Below, piece after piece: positions 51,033 to 59,039 of a stretch of DNA of 64,000 nt. The stretch is from the NCBI RefSeq assembly GCF_001895025.1, contig NZ_BCXI01000029.1, positions 1 through 64,000 on the forward strand. Reading direction: 5' to 3'. The DNA comes from Rhodococcus zopfii NBRC 100606 = JCM 9919. Lineage in GTDB: Bacteria; Actinomycetota; Actinomycetes; Mycobacteriales; Mycobacteriaceae. Every line of letters begins with the position of its first letter. Position 1 is the stretch's first letter. The position numbers were made by a program, and so were the translations under genes. The notes beneath the pieces are model-generated. The model was given only the letters and a program-made list of their open reading frames with translations. It was not told the DNA's origin and searched no databases.

Positions 51033-52162
51033 CGCGCGGCCACCGCCTCCCGGGTGCCGAACCGGAACGGCTCGGGTGCCCGCACCGTTCCGTCGACGAG
51101 ATCGGCGACGAGTTCGCCGATCGCCGGTGCGAACTTGAAACCGTGCCCGGAGAATCCGGCGGCGACTGTCACGTCGCCGATCCGGTCGACGACGAAATTG
51201 CTGTCCGGGGTGGTCGTGTAGAGACACGTGTCGGCGGTGACGGAGCCGGGGTCGACGCCGGGCAGCCACGCGGTGGCGTAGTCCACGAGTCGCGCGACAC
51301 CGGCGGGATCGGGCCGGTGATCCCGGGTTTCGGGATCGACCACCGGCCCCGTTCCGTGTTCGCCGATCTTGATGCCGTCGCCGGAACCGAGCCCGTAGAT
51401 GCCCTCGGCGGCGAGCCCGGCACCGGGATGGTGCACGAAACTGGGCCAGTCGTCGTCGGTGACGGGTGCGAAGTGCGCGGGTTGTTCCTGCGTCGTGCGC
51501 AGTCGCGGCAGTTCCGGCACCGCGTCCAGACGCGCGGCGTCGATGACCGGCCGGGTCCATGCGCCGGCCGCGACGACGACGTGCCGGCCCGCGACGACAT
51601 CGTCGTCGGTGATCACCTCGACGCCGGCTGCGGTGGTGCGGATTCCGCGGACGGTGACGCCGTGCCGGATGTCCGCTCCCGTCTTCCCCGCAGCCCGGCT
51701 CAGGGCCTGCACCGACCGGTCGGCGTGCAGCCGTCCGGCATCGGGATGGTGCAGGACCTGCGTGTCGAATCGGATTCCGGGCCAACGCCGTCCGGCCCGC
51801 TCCGGTTCGAGCAGTTCGTACGGGATCCCGAGCGCGGCCAACGCGCGGGCCTTGGCCGCGAACGCGCCGGGCAGCCCGTGATCGACGGCACCGGTGAGCG
51901 TGAGCACCGACGTGCCGGTGTCGTCTTCGAGGGCGCGCCACAGCGGCAGGGCCCGGGCGGCCAGAGCGGTGTAGAACTCCCCGTCGTACGCCTGCCGGTA
52001 GATGCGCGAACTGCCGTGCGACGCACCGCGATGGTGTCCCGGCCCGAACTGTTCGAGCAGCACGACCGACCGGCCGCGCTCGGCCAGGCGCCACGCCGCC
52101 GCCGATCCGATGACACCGCCGCCGACGATCACCACGTCGGCGCGGCCCTGATCTCGACTCAT
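51029..52162 (-). CDS. monomeric sarcosine oxidase/SolA-like flavoprotein
   Basis: 377-residue FAD-dependent amine oxidase. FAD motif VVIVGGGVIGSAAAWRLAERG at residues 10-30 (read as VVIVGGGVIGSAAAW), and ADTCLYTTTPDSNFVVD near residue 320, where the Cys is the covalent FAD attachment site of this family. A G-x-G-F/H motif follows (AAGFSGHGFKFAPAIGEL). It oxidises an N-methyl or secondary amino acid, giving H2O2. Strong GGAGGG before the ATG. It lies 22 nt after the binding-protein gene of the same operon, so the substrate is probably imported by that transporter. Confidence 0.88.
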   Translation of the reverse strand: MSRDQGRADVVIVGGGVIGSAAAWRLAERGRSVVLLEQFGPGHHRGASHGSSRIYRQAYDGEFYTALAARALPLWRALEDDTGTSVLTLTGAVDHGLPGAFAAKARALAALGIPYELLEPERAGRRWPGIRFDTQVLHHPDAGRLHADRSVQALSRAAGKTGADIRHGVTVRGIRTTAAGVEVITDDDVVAGRHVVVAAGAWTRPVIDAARLDAVPELPRLRTTQEQPAHFAPVTDDDWPSFVHHPGAGLAAEGIYGLGSGDGIKIGEHGTGPVVDPETRDHRPDPAGVARLVDYATAWLPGVDPGSVTADTCLYTTTPDSNFVVDRIGDVTVAAGFSGHGFKFAPAIGELVADLVDGTVRAPEPFRFGTREAVAAR

Positions 52163-52184
52163 CGATTCCCTCCGGATGTCGCTG

Positions 52185-53153
52185 CTACGCAGGCTTCTTG
52201 GGCAGTCCGGGCGGGTTGATCACCGAGGAATCGATCGCCTCACTCGAGATGCCCCAGCGTTCGAGAACCTGCGCGTACGTGCCGTTCTCGATGAGATGGT
52301 TCAGCGCCTCGTTGATCGCGACGATCAGCCCGTTGTCCTTCTTCGTGAGCACCGCGATCTCGCCCTGCAAGTCAGCGCCCGCTCCGGAGAACGTGCCGAC
52401 GACTTCGGTCTCGCCGGATTGGATGGCGTGGAACGCCGACGACGGGTTGGGGCCGACATACGCGTCGATGCGGCCCGAGCCGAGTGCGAGGTAATAGTCC
52501 GTGGCGTTCTGGTAGTAGAGGATCTCGGCGGGGTCGAGCCCGGCCGCGATGTTCTCCTCGTTCCACTGGACGAGCAGTTCTTCCTGATTGGTGCCCGAGC
52601 CGACACCGATCTTCAGGCCCGCGATGTCCTTCGGCCCGTCGAACGTGATACCGCTGTCCTTCTTGACCTCCACGGCGAGGCTGTCGAGGCGGTAGGTGGC
52701 GAAGTCGTATTTCTCCTTACGTTCCTCGGTGACCGTCACATTGGAGATGAAGGTGTCGGCCTCACCGGAGTCGATGCGCACGAAGTTCTGTGCCCAGTCC
52801 GCCGCGGTCAGCTCGATGTCCAGTCCGAGTACGTCGCCGATGAGGTACGCGAAGTCCGTTTCCGAACCGATGAGTGTGGTGTCGTCGTCGGCGTAGAACC
52901 GCAGTGGCGGGGCCGTTCCGGCGGAACCGGTCACGATCAGGGTGCCACGGTCGCGGATGGCCTGCGGGACCTTCGCGGCGATCTCGGGAACCTCGTCCGT
53001 GGTGATGCGGTTCTGGTCCGCGGTGAGGTTGTAGCCGGCCGCGGTCGCGGCGTCCGTCTCGGGGTCGCCGGAGCTGCACGCCGCGCCGGCGAGCAGGGCG
53101 ACGGCGGTCAGGGCCGAGGCAAACAGCCTCGTGGGGCGGGTGGAGGCTGACAT
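52185..53153 (-). CDS. polar amino-acid-type ABC substrate-binding lipoprotein
   Basis: 322-residue family-3 solute-binding protein. Lipobox GAAC near residue 26. The ligand fold starts AIRDRGTLIVTGSAGTAPPLRF and contains ETDFAYLIGDVLGLDIELTAADW and ADTFISNVTVTEERKEKYDFATY, typical of polar amino-acid or cystine binders. ATG with GGAAGG. It works with the permease and ATPase encoded upstream; together with the Cys-rich leader, cystine or an S-modified cysteine is the best guess for ligand. Confidence 0.88.
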   Translation of the reverse strand: MSASTRPTRLFASALTAVALLAGAACSSGDPETDAATAAGYNLTADQNRITTDEVPEIAAKVPQAIRDRGTLIVTGSAGTAPPLRFYADDDTTLIGSETDFAYLIGDVLGLDIELTAADWAQNFVRIDSGEADTFISNVTVTEERKEKYDFATYRLDSLAVEVKKDSGITFDGPKDIAGLKIGVGSGTNQEELLVQWNEENIAAGLDPAEILYYQNATDYYLALGSGRIDAYVGPNPSSAFHAIQSGETEVVGTFSGAGADLQGEIAVLTKKDNGLIVAINEALNHLIENGTYAQVLERWGISSEAIDSSVINPPGLPKKPA

Positions 53154-53188
53154 CGTGTCCTTCCGGAGGTCTTCGGTGTGAAAGGTTT

Positions 53189-53971
53189 TCAGAGCACCCG
53201 GGACAGGAATGCCCGGGTGCGGTCGTGGGTGGGGCGATCGAGAACGTCGGCGGGTGGGCCCTGCTCGACGATGACACCACCGTCCATGAACACGACGGTG
53301 TCGGCGACCTCGCGGGCGAATCCGATCTCGTGGGTGACGATGACGAGGGTCGTACCGTCCCTCGCGAGGTCGCGGATCACCTCGAGAACCTCGCCGACGA
53401 GTTCGGGGTCGAGCGCGGAGGTGGGTTCGTCGAACAGGATCACCGCCGGACGCAGTGCCAGCGCGCGGGCGATCGCGACGCGTTGCTGCTGTCCGCCCGA
53501 CAGCTGCTTCGGGTAGTCGTGGATCTTGTCTCCGACGCCGACGCGGCGGAGGAGTTCTCGGGCTTCGGCCTCCACGGCGGAGCGTTCGCGCTTCTGCGCC
53601 GACAACGGGGCCTCGACGACGTTCTCGAGCGCGGTCAGATGCGGGAACAGATTGAAGTTCTGGAAGACGAAGCCGATCCGGGAGCGCTGGCGCAGTACCT
53701 CGCGCGGGCGCAGCTCGTGCAGTTTGTTGCCGCGCCGCCGATAGCCGATGAGTTCGCCATCGATACGGATGGTGCCGCGGTCGACCTTCTCGAGGTGGTT
53801 GAGGGTGCGCAGCAGCGTGGATTTCCCCGATCCGGACGGACCGAGAATCACCGTCACTTCCCCCTTGCGGACCTGCAGGTCGATGCCCGCGAGCACGTCC
53901 AGTGCGCCGAAGGACTTGTGGACCCCGCGCACGTCGACGGCGTAAACCTGCGGATCTCCGGTCGTGGTCAA
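53189..53971 (-). CDS. polar amino-acid ABC transporter ATPase
   Basis: 260-residue GlnQ/TcyN-type ATPase: [15 protein letters not shown] (Walker A), [18 protein letters not shown] (Q-loop), [15 protein letters not shown] (signature) and [16 protein letters not shown] (Walker B), with [13 protein letters not shown] (H-loop). The ATG overlaps the permease stop by 4 nt. Couples ATP hydrolysis to uptake through the adjacent permease. Confidence 0.94.
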   Translation of the reverse strand: MTTTGDPQVYAVDVRGVHKSFGALDVLAGIDLQVRKGEVTVILGPSGSGKSTLLRTLNHLEKVDRGTIRIDGELIGYRRRGNKLHELRPREVLRQRSRIGFVFQNFNLFPHLTALENVVEAPLSAQKRERSAVEAEARELLRRVGVGDKIHDYPKQLSGGQQQRVAIARALALRPAVILFDEPTSALDPELVGEVLEVIRDLARDGTTLVIVTHEIGFAREVADTVVFMDGGVIVEQGPPADVLDRPTHDRTRAFLSRVL

Positions 53972-54939
53972 GTCGTCGCTCCCCTCGGCGCACCGATCCC
54001 GGTGTCTCGGATCTCGCGGTACTTGGCCAGCAACTTCTGCCGCGGGGTGGGCGGCAGCGCGCGGGCGGAACCGCGGGCGTAGTGACGCTCGACGTAGTGC
54101 TGGACGATGGACAGGACGGTGGTGAGCAGGATGTACCAGACGGTGGCGACCATGAGCAGCGGCACCACCCGGCCGTTGCGTCCGAAGATCACCTGGACCT
54201 GGTAGAACAACTCGGCAATCGCCATCGTGGAGACGATCGATGTGCCCTTGAACAGGCTGATGACCTCGTTGGCGGCGTTAGGCAGGATCGCGCGCATCGC
54301 CTGCGGCAGGACGATTCTGACGAACTGGCGGTGCCGTGGGATGCCGAGGGCGTTGGCCGCCTCGATCTGCCCGTGATCCACGGAGATGATGCCTGCACGG
54401 ATGATCTCCGCGGAGTAGGCGGCCTGGTGCAGGGCCAGACCGATCACCGCAGCGGTGAAGCCGGAGATCACCCCGGTCACGTCGAACTCGAAGAAGCTCG
54501 GTCCGAACGGAATACCCAGCGACAGTGTCTGGTACAGGTACGCAATGTTGAACCAGAACAGTAGCTGCACGATCAGCGGAATCGAGCGGAACGCCCAGAT
54601 GTAGGTCCACGAAATGACCTGGAGCACCGGATTGTTCGACAGTCGTGAGACGGCGAGCAACACGCCGAGAGCGAAGCCCAGAACACTGCCCCACAGGGTC
54701 AGCTTCACCGTCATCCACAACGCAGCCAGCACCGATTCGGCGGTGAAGTAGCGGGCGAAGGTCGACCAATCCCACCCGGGGTTGGTGGCGAGGCCGTGCA
54801 GGAACTGCGCGACGACGACCAGCACCGCAAGGCTGATCACCCACCGCCACGGGTGCCGGGTACGGGCGACGACGAGATCCGCGTCGTCGACGGTGTCGGG
54901 CGCCGGTGACGCGGGACGATTGCGGGTCGGCGCGCTCAC
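53968..54939 (-). CDS. polar amino-acid ABC transporter permease
   Basis: 323-residue HisM/TcyL-type permease. Hydrophobic segments at about 38-57, 85-110, 120-140, 165-185, 220-240 and 260-280. EAA-type loop [32 protein letters not shown] (read as [14 protein letters not shown]). GTG 54939 is the likely start. It overlaps a 9-codon frame (ATG 54965 to TGA 54936) by 4 nt; that frame may couple its translation to the leader upstream. The first 35 residues are hydrophilic. Confidence 0.9.
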   Translation of the reverse strand: MSAPTRNRPASPAPDTVDDADLVVARTRHPWRWVISLAVLVVVAQFLHGLATNPGWDWSTFARYFTAESVLAALWMTVKLTLWGSVLGFALGVLLAVSRLSNNPVLQVISWTYIWAFRSIPLIVQLLFWFNIAYLYQTLSLGIPFGPSFFEFDVTGVISGFTAAVIGLALHQAAYSAEIIRAGIISVDHGQIEAANALGIPRHRQFVRIVLPQAMRAILPNAANEVISLFKGTSIVSTMAIAELFYQVQVIFGRNGRVVPLLMVATVWYILLTTVLSIVQHYVERHYARGSARALPPTPRQKLLAKYREIRDTGIGAPRGATT

Positions 54940-54965
54940 GCCGGCCTGCCGAACGCTGCGGACAT
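54936..54965 (-). CDS. 9-codon coupling frame upstream of the permease gene
   Basis: ATG 54965 to TGA 54936, encoding MSAAFGRPA. Its stop overlaps the GTG of the permease (GTGA). It is preceded by CACCTCC, an anti-Shine-Dalgarno-like sequence, with AAGG only 7 nt upstream of the ATG. It could be a relay for translational coupling between the Cys-rich leader and the permease, or chance. Confidence 0.35.
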   Translation of the reverse strand: MSAAFGRPA

Positions 54966-55025
54966 GGAGGTGCCTTTCGAACTGGACAGGGGAATCCCAG
55001 AAGTCGGATTGCGGGGACCGGACAG

Positions 55026-55103
55026 TCAGCGGCAGCGGCGCGAGGCGCCGCGGCACAGATCGATGTGCCGTCGGCGACAGGACGCGCGCTCGTTGCTGCT
55101 CAT
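55026..55103 (-). CDS. cysteine-containing leader peptide of the amino-acid ABC operon
   Basis: 25-codon frame, ATG 55103 to TGA 55026, preceded by GGGAGAGG. The peptide has cysteines at 9, 17 and 24 within CRRRHIDLCRGASRRC and shares R-x-H-[IV]-D-L-C-R with the leader at 44836-44922. It is strongly basic. It ends 60 nt before the 9-codon frame that precedes the permease gene. Expected role: cysteine-responsive attenuation of the downstream transporter operon. Confidence 0.8.
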   Translation of the reverse strand: MSSNERASCRRRHIDLCRGASRRCR

Positions 55104-55322
55104 GGTCGGACCTCTCCCTCGGTCCCGTCGGGATCGGCGACCGTCGCATACAGCGTGTTCGTGACGGCCGTCCCGGTCACTGTTTGAAATCCGGGTGATT
55201 CGAACACCTCGACCCTCCCGACACCACCCCCTTCGGGTGCTGGGAACCTTCACCCGGAGGGGGCGCGTGCGGGGTGGGGCCGAGGAGCGGGGCGACGGTG
55301 GCCGGTCCGTAGACTTCGATCG
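55104..55322. promoter_or_regulatory. divergent region between leader 2 and tauE
   Basis: 219-bp spacer. Toward tauE, TAGACT (55310-55315) is exactly 7 nt before the GTG. Toward the leader no clear -10 was found. Contains a short hairpin-forming CACCCCCTTCGGGTG (about 55225-55240). Confidence 0.4.
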
Positions 55323-56096
55323 GTGACTGCGTTCGAACTGTTCCTCGTCGCCCTGGCCGGTCTGGGAGCCGGCGCAATCAACGCACTCGTCGGCTCCGGC
55401 ACCCTCATCACCTTCCCGACTCTCGTGGCGTTCGGGTTGCCGCCGGTGACTGCGACGATGTCGAATGCGGTCGGGCTCGTCGCCGGTGGCGTGTCGAGCA
55501 CGTGGGGATATCGGCGCGAATTGCGTGGGCAGTGGCTGCGATTGCGCTGGCAGATTCCGGCCTCGCTGTCCGGCGCGGTGCTGGGATCGTGGCTGCTGTT
55601 GCACCTGCCGGAGTCGGCATTCGAAACGATCGTGCCCGTTCTCATGGTGCTCGCACTGATCCTCGTTGTGCTGCAACCGAAACTGCAGAAATGGGTGCTG
55701 AATCGGGCCGGTGGGACCGGCGACGACCGCATCGGGCCGGTACGGATGACGATTCTCGTCGCGGGCACCTTCGCCGTCGGCGTGTACGGCGGCTATTTCA
55801 CTGCGGCACAGGGCATTCTGCTCATGGGACTGTTCGGTGCGCTCCTGCACGACAACGTCCAGCGACAGAACGCGGCGAAGAACCTGCTCTCCCTGTTGGT
55901 GAACATCGTCTCCGCCACCGCGTACACCCTCGTCGCGTTCGACCGGATCAACTGGACGGTCGCCGGGCTCATCGCCGCGGGCTCGTTGATCGGCGGCGCG
56001 CTGGGCTCACGCTACGGTCGTCGCCTGTCCCCCACGGCGCTGCGCGGCACCATCGTCGTCGTCGGCCTGATCGGCCTCTACCGACTGCTCGCGTGA
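55323..56096 (+). CDS. TauE/SafE-family sulfite or organosulfonate exporter-like protein
   Basis: 257-residue membrane protein with about eight helices. TauE features: ALAGLGAGAINALVGSGTLITFPTLVAFGLPPV at the N-terminus (first half-repeat, quoted as AGAINALVGSGTLITFP) and GVYGGYFTAAQGILLMGLFGALLH in the second half. Members export sulfite, taurine-derived or related anions. It diverges from the cysteine-leader operon, consistent with a sulfur role (Bacillus YtnM belongs to this family). Leaderless GTG start. Confidence 0.85.
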   Translation: MTAFELFLVALAGLGAGAINALVGSGTLITFPTLVAFGLPPVTATMSNAVGLVAGGVSSTWGYRRELRGQWLRLRWQIPASLSGAVLGSWLLLHLPESAFETIVPVLMVLALILVVLQPKLQKWVLNRAGGTGDDRIGPVRMTILVAGTFAVGVYGGYFTAAQGILLMGLFGALLHDNVQRQNAAKNLLSLLVNIVSATAYTLVAFDRINWTVAGLIAAGSLIGGALGSRYGRRLSPTALRGTIVVVGLIGLYRLLA

Positions 56097-56116
56097 GCGG
56101 GTGAGAAAATGGCACG

Positions 56117-56920
56117 GTGAGTACATCCGAGGACACCACCGCCCCTGCCTGGACCTATCTGATGGACATGGACGGCGTGCTCGTCCACGAGGACGCACTG
56201 GTCCCGGGCGCAGACGCCTTCCTCAGTGAACTGCGGTCGAACGGAACACCGTTCATGGTTCTGACCAACAACTCGATCCGCACTCCGCGTGATCTGCGGG
56301 CCCGGCTGCTCCGCACGGGCCTGGACATCCCCGAGGAATCGATTTGGACGTCGGCGCTCGCGACCGCGACGTTCCTCGCGAACCAGCGACCCGAGGGAAG
56401 CGCCTACGTCGTCGGCGAATCGGGCCTGACGACGGCGCTGCACGACATCGGGTACGTGCTCACCGACCGTGACCCCGACTACGTGGTGCTCGGCGAGACC
56501 CGCACCTACTCGTTCGAGGCGATCACCACGGCGATCCGACTCGTGGAGCGGGGCGCGCGGTTCATCGCGACGAATCCCGATCCGACGGGACCGTCGCTCG
56601 AGGGTTCGCTGCCTGCGACCGGCGCTGTCGCCGCGTTGATCACGCGGGCGACCGGCCGCGAACCGTACTTCGTGGGCAAGCCGAACGCGCTGATGATGCG
56701 GTCCGCGTTGCGGGCGATCGGCGCGCACTCGGCGACGACGGTGATGATCGGCGACCGCATGGACACCGACATCGTGGCCGGGCTCGAGGCGGGCCTGCAG
56801 ACGCTGCTGGTGCTCACTGGGATCTCGACGCGCACGTCGGTGGAGCTGTACCCCTACCGGCCCACGCGGATCATCGAATCGGTCGCGGATCTGGTGGGCC
56901 GCACCGCGAATCCGTTCTGA
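56117..56920 (+). CDS. HAD-superfamily phosphatase, NagD-like (HAD-IIA)
   Basis: 267-residue phosphatase with DMDGVLVHED (nucleophile and acid Asp), VLTNNS (Ser/Thr motif 2), the C2 cap domain in the middle, GKPNALMMRSAL (Lys) and MIGDRMDTDIVAG (metal Asps). It probably dephosphorylates small phosphoesters such as nucleotides or p-nitrophenyl-like substrates. GTG start 20 nt after tauE; followed by a powerful double hairpin. Confidence 0.9.
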   Translation: MSTSEDTTAPAWTYLMDMDGVLVHEDALVPGADAFLSELRSNGTPFMVLTNNSIRTPRDLRARLLRTGLDIPEESIWTSALATATFLANQRPEGSAYVVGESGLTTALHDIGYVLTDRDPDYVVLGETRTYSFEAITTAIRLVERGARFIATNPDPTGPSLEGSLPATGAVAALITRATGREPYFVGKPNALMMRSALRAIGAHSATTVMIGDRMDTDIVAGLEAGLQTLLVLTGISTRTSVELYPYRPTRIIESVADLVGRTANPF

Positions 56921-56921
56921 C

Positions 56922-56998
56922 GTCGCCTTCCGGCCCCCACCGGGCCGGAAGGCGACAGCGCCCCGCCACCGAGAAGATGAGGTTCTCGGTGGCGGGGC
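56922..56998. terminator. tandem perfect hairpins (bidirectional terminator)
   Basis: Hairpin 1: 15-bp perfect stem GTCGCCTTCCGGCCC / GGGCCGGAAGGCGAC with loop CCACC (56922-56956). Hairpin 2: 16-bp perfect stem GCCCCGCCACCGAGAA / TTCTCGGTGGCGGGGC with a 7-nt loop (56960-56998). They lie between the plus-strand HAD gene and the minus-strand porin genes. No long U-tracts. Unusually strong insulation of the porin operon. Confidence 0.85.
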
Positions 56999-57021
56999 CG
57001 GCTACCTGTCGCGGGTACCTA

Positions 57022-57774
57022 TCAGCCGAGGCTGAACGGCTGACCCCACAGGGTGACCTGCTGGACAGCGGTCTTGGTGTTGACCGTGACCTTCACGAAG
57101 CTGCGAGCCTGGGCGTAGCCGGCACAGCCGGAGATGCCCACGGTCGAGTCGGCCCAGGTGACGCTGCCCTCAGTTGCCTTCGAAACCACCGAGAAGGGGC
57201 GGAAGACCCGCTCACCGAAGGCGTTCTCCTGCTCCAGGGAAAGAACGTTGAAGGAGGAGGTCTTGCCGGGGGACAGAGTGATGCCGACGTTAGCGCTCAG
57301 CCCGCCGCTTCCGGTCGAGCTCTGGGTCGACGCAGTCACAGTCGGGTCTGTTGTGGGGGTGTCAGTGGTGGTGGAGCTTGCGCCGCCTCCGCCCGCGGCA
57401 TTCGCACCCGCCCCGCCCGAGCCGCTGATATCCACCTGGCAACCGGCAACATAGCCCGGCTGAATGCGGAAGTTGGAGACGTCCTTGGCACCGGCTCCTG
57501 ACAGCTTGACCTGAGCCGACCCGGACACCCACACATTGCGGTGGACAGGGGTGGCGCCCATCGACGGGGAGATGTTCGCCGACTCGCCCGTGGTGGAGAC
57601 CGTGACGACGACGTCGCCCGGCAGGGTCTCGGTGATCGAGCCTTCCTTCAGGGGGATGAAGGTGTCGGCATTGGCCGCACCGGCGGACGCAAAGCCGATC
57701 GCGACGGCGACGGTGGCGCCGATACCGGCAGCGCGGAGACCGCGGCGCAGGCCCTTGGTGATGCTGGTCTTCAT
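57022..57774 (-). CDS. MspA-family porin with Gly/Ser/Thr-rich insert
   Basis: 250-residue outer-membrane (mycomembrane) porin subunit. Signal peptide with cleavage after GAANA (about residue 36). Mature part begins DTFIPLKEGSITETLPGDV; PHRNVWVSGSAQVKL and PGYVAGCQVDISG are family features, with two Cys (about 115 and 215). A low-complexity insert rich in Gly, Ala, Ser and Thr (about 120-155) lies in the middle of the protein, where MspA has its periplasmic-side hairpin region, so pore properties may differ. It forms an octamer in relatives. Its own GAGAGAAG-like site precedes the ATG. Confidence 0.9.
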   Translation of the reverse strand: MKTSITKGLRRGLRAAGIGATVAVAIGFASAGAANADTFIPLKEGSITETLPGDVVVTVSTTGESANISPSMGATPVHRNVWVSGSAQVKLSGAGAKDVSNFRIQPGYVAGCQVDISGSGGAGANAAGGGGASSTTTDTPTTDPTVTASTQSSTGSGGLSANVGITLSPGKTSSFNVLSLEQENAFGERVFRPFSVVSKATEGSVTWADSTVGISGCAGYAQARSFVKVTVNTKTAVQQVTLWGQPFSLG

Positions 57775-57836
57775 GTCTTCTCTCTCGAGTTCGTGGCTCG
57801 CGTGAGCGAGGAGTCAGTCAGGGTCTGGTGCGGTGA

Positions 57837-58583
57837 TCAGCCGATGCTGAACGGCTGGCCGTACAGGGTGGTCTTGACGTAGTCCTTGCCCACGACCTCG
57901 AGCACGGTGTAGGCCCGAGCCTGCGCGTAGCCACCGCAACCACCGTTACTGAGCTCGGTATCCTGGTATTGGACGGTGTACTCCGTGTTCTTCTCGGTGA
58001 TGTCCTTGCCCTCGAGGTGCACGAAGGTCACCTGGCCGGGCTGCAGCGGAACGGAGAGAGACGCCGTCGGGCTGACCGCATTTGTCAGGGTCGTGACACC
58101 GGTGACGGCGTCTGTCAGCAGGTTTCCGGTCATGGCGCTGCTGCCACCGGTGCTGAAGTTGATGCCCAGGTTGCCCTTCAGACCCGAAATGTCGACCTGG
58201 CAACCGACGATGTAGCCGGTGTTGATGCGCGAGACGCCATGCGTCGAGGAATTGTTGGCACCGGCCAGGGGCGAGGTGCTGCCGTCGGTCTTACCCGGTT
58301 CCTTCGGGATGTCGACGTTGACCCGAGCGGTGATCTTGCCGGACACCCACGCGACGCGGTTGGTCGGGTTCGCGGCCATGGACGGCGAGATGAGCGCGCT
58401 CTCCTCGGTCCGGGTCACCGTGGCCTTACCTCCCGGAGCCGTGATCTCACCGTCGGGCAGGGGAACGAGGGTGTCGGCGTTTGCGGCGCCGACGGACAGG
58501 AATCCCAGGGCGATGGCCGCGGCGGCGGCCACGCTACCGATCCGGGCGCCGCGGCGCATACCGGAGGTGTGCTTCTTGCTCAA
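57837..58583 (-). CDS. MspA-family porin
   Basis: 248-residue porin subunit, first of the pair. Signal peptide ends at GAANA near residue 36; mature sequence DTLVPLPDGEITAPGGKATV, with NTGYIVGCQVDISGLKGNLGINF and a C-terminal YAQARAYTVLEV that parallel the other copy. Start is TTG 58583, with GGGG 8 nt upstream; an ATG at 58559 is possible but would shorten the signal peptide. The 62-nt gap to the second porin suggests a tandem operon from gene duplication. The two proteins are clearly paralogous but diverged. Confidence 0.9.
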   Translation of the reverse strand: MSKKHTSGMRRGARIGSVAAAAAIALGFLSVGAANADTLVPLPDGEITAPGGKATVTRTEESALISPSMAANPTNRVAWVSGKITARVNVDIPKEPGKTDGSTSPLAGANNSSTHGVSRINTGYIVGCQVDISGLKGNLGINFSTGGSSAMTGNLLTDAVTGVTTLTNAVSPTASLSVPLQPGQVTFVHLEGKDITEKNTEYTVQYQDTELSNGGCGGYAQARAYTVLEVVGKDYVKTTLYGQPFSIG

Positions 58584-58841
58584 TTTGTACCCCTAGTCAG
58601 GTGTGTGCGGTGCCCGTCCGTGGGAGGGCACGGTCGAACACGCCGATCTCCGGGCAGCAGAGATCGACTGGTGTTTATCACAGTGATTCGCTTTGGCCGA
58701 AAGACCCTACTGCACAAGGACCTCGGCGCACGGTCGACTGTTCGCCCCAGGGGGCACTGTGGCCGTTTGACAACCAGCCGGCCCCAGTTCGTGACGAACG
58801 ATAACACGGCTTGTGAATAGCGCCACGAACGATCTCATCCA

Positions 58842-58857
58842 TGTGACCTAGATCACT
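58842..58857. promoter_or_regulatory. CRP/GlxR-type binding site
   Basis: TGTGACCTAGATCACT matches TGTGA-N6-TCACA at nine of ten specific bases. Located about 260 bp upstream of the porin TTG. In actinobacteria such sites are bound by the cAMP-responsive Crp/GlxR. Whether it activates or represses depends on which of the two candidate porin promoters is used. Confidence 0.7.
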
Positions 58858-58981
58858 TACTGGTTACGGATGAGTAAAGAGTAGGTCAAACCCAACAGGC
58901 GGGAATCGGTGTTCGAAGTACGAATATTACTGCCCGGTAGCCGCATTCGGCATCGGAGACCGCCAGAGGCCGGTAGAGCTT

Positions 58982-59010
58982 TATATAGTGACACATTACA
59001 GGGACGTAAA
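58982..59010 (-). promoter_or_regulatory. candidate porin promoter
   Basis: Minus-strand TTTACG and TATATA separated by 17 nt, the best-spaced promoter-like pair in the region. Points toward the porin genes. No gene on the other strand would use it. Confidence 0.45.
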
Positions 59011-59039
59011 CCAGTAACCGCCGGTTGCACACAGATCCG

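Larger units (their letters stand above)
58584..59039. other. 456-bp AT-richer regulatory region upstream of porins
   Basis: No coding feature recognised. The stretch is noticeably AT-richer than its surroundings. It holds a CRP-like site (58842-58857), a 13-nt palindrome GTTCGTGACGAAC (58787-58799), an 11-nt palindrome ATCACAGTGAT (58677-58687), a minus-strand TAGGGT at 58704-58709, and a -35/-10 pair TTTACG (59005-59010)-17 nt-TATATA (58982-58987). Transcription from the latter would give a leader of about 390 nt for the porins. Confidence 0.5.

Noticed and set aside
58767-58772. Plus-strand TTGACA as a -35 element
   Set aside because: No -10-like sequence at 16-18 nt and no plus-strand gene follows.
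58584-59039. Possible tRNA or small RNA gene in the AT-richer gap
   Set aside because: No cloverleaf, T-loop consensus or Rho-independent hairpin with U-tract was found; regulatory DNA explains the composition better.
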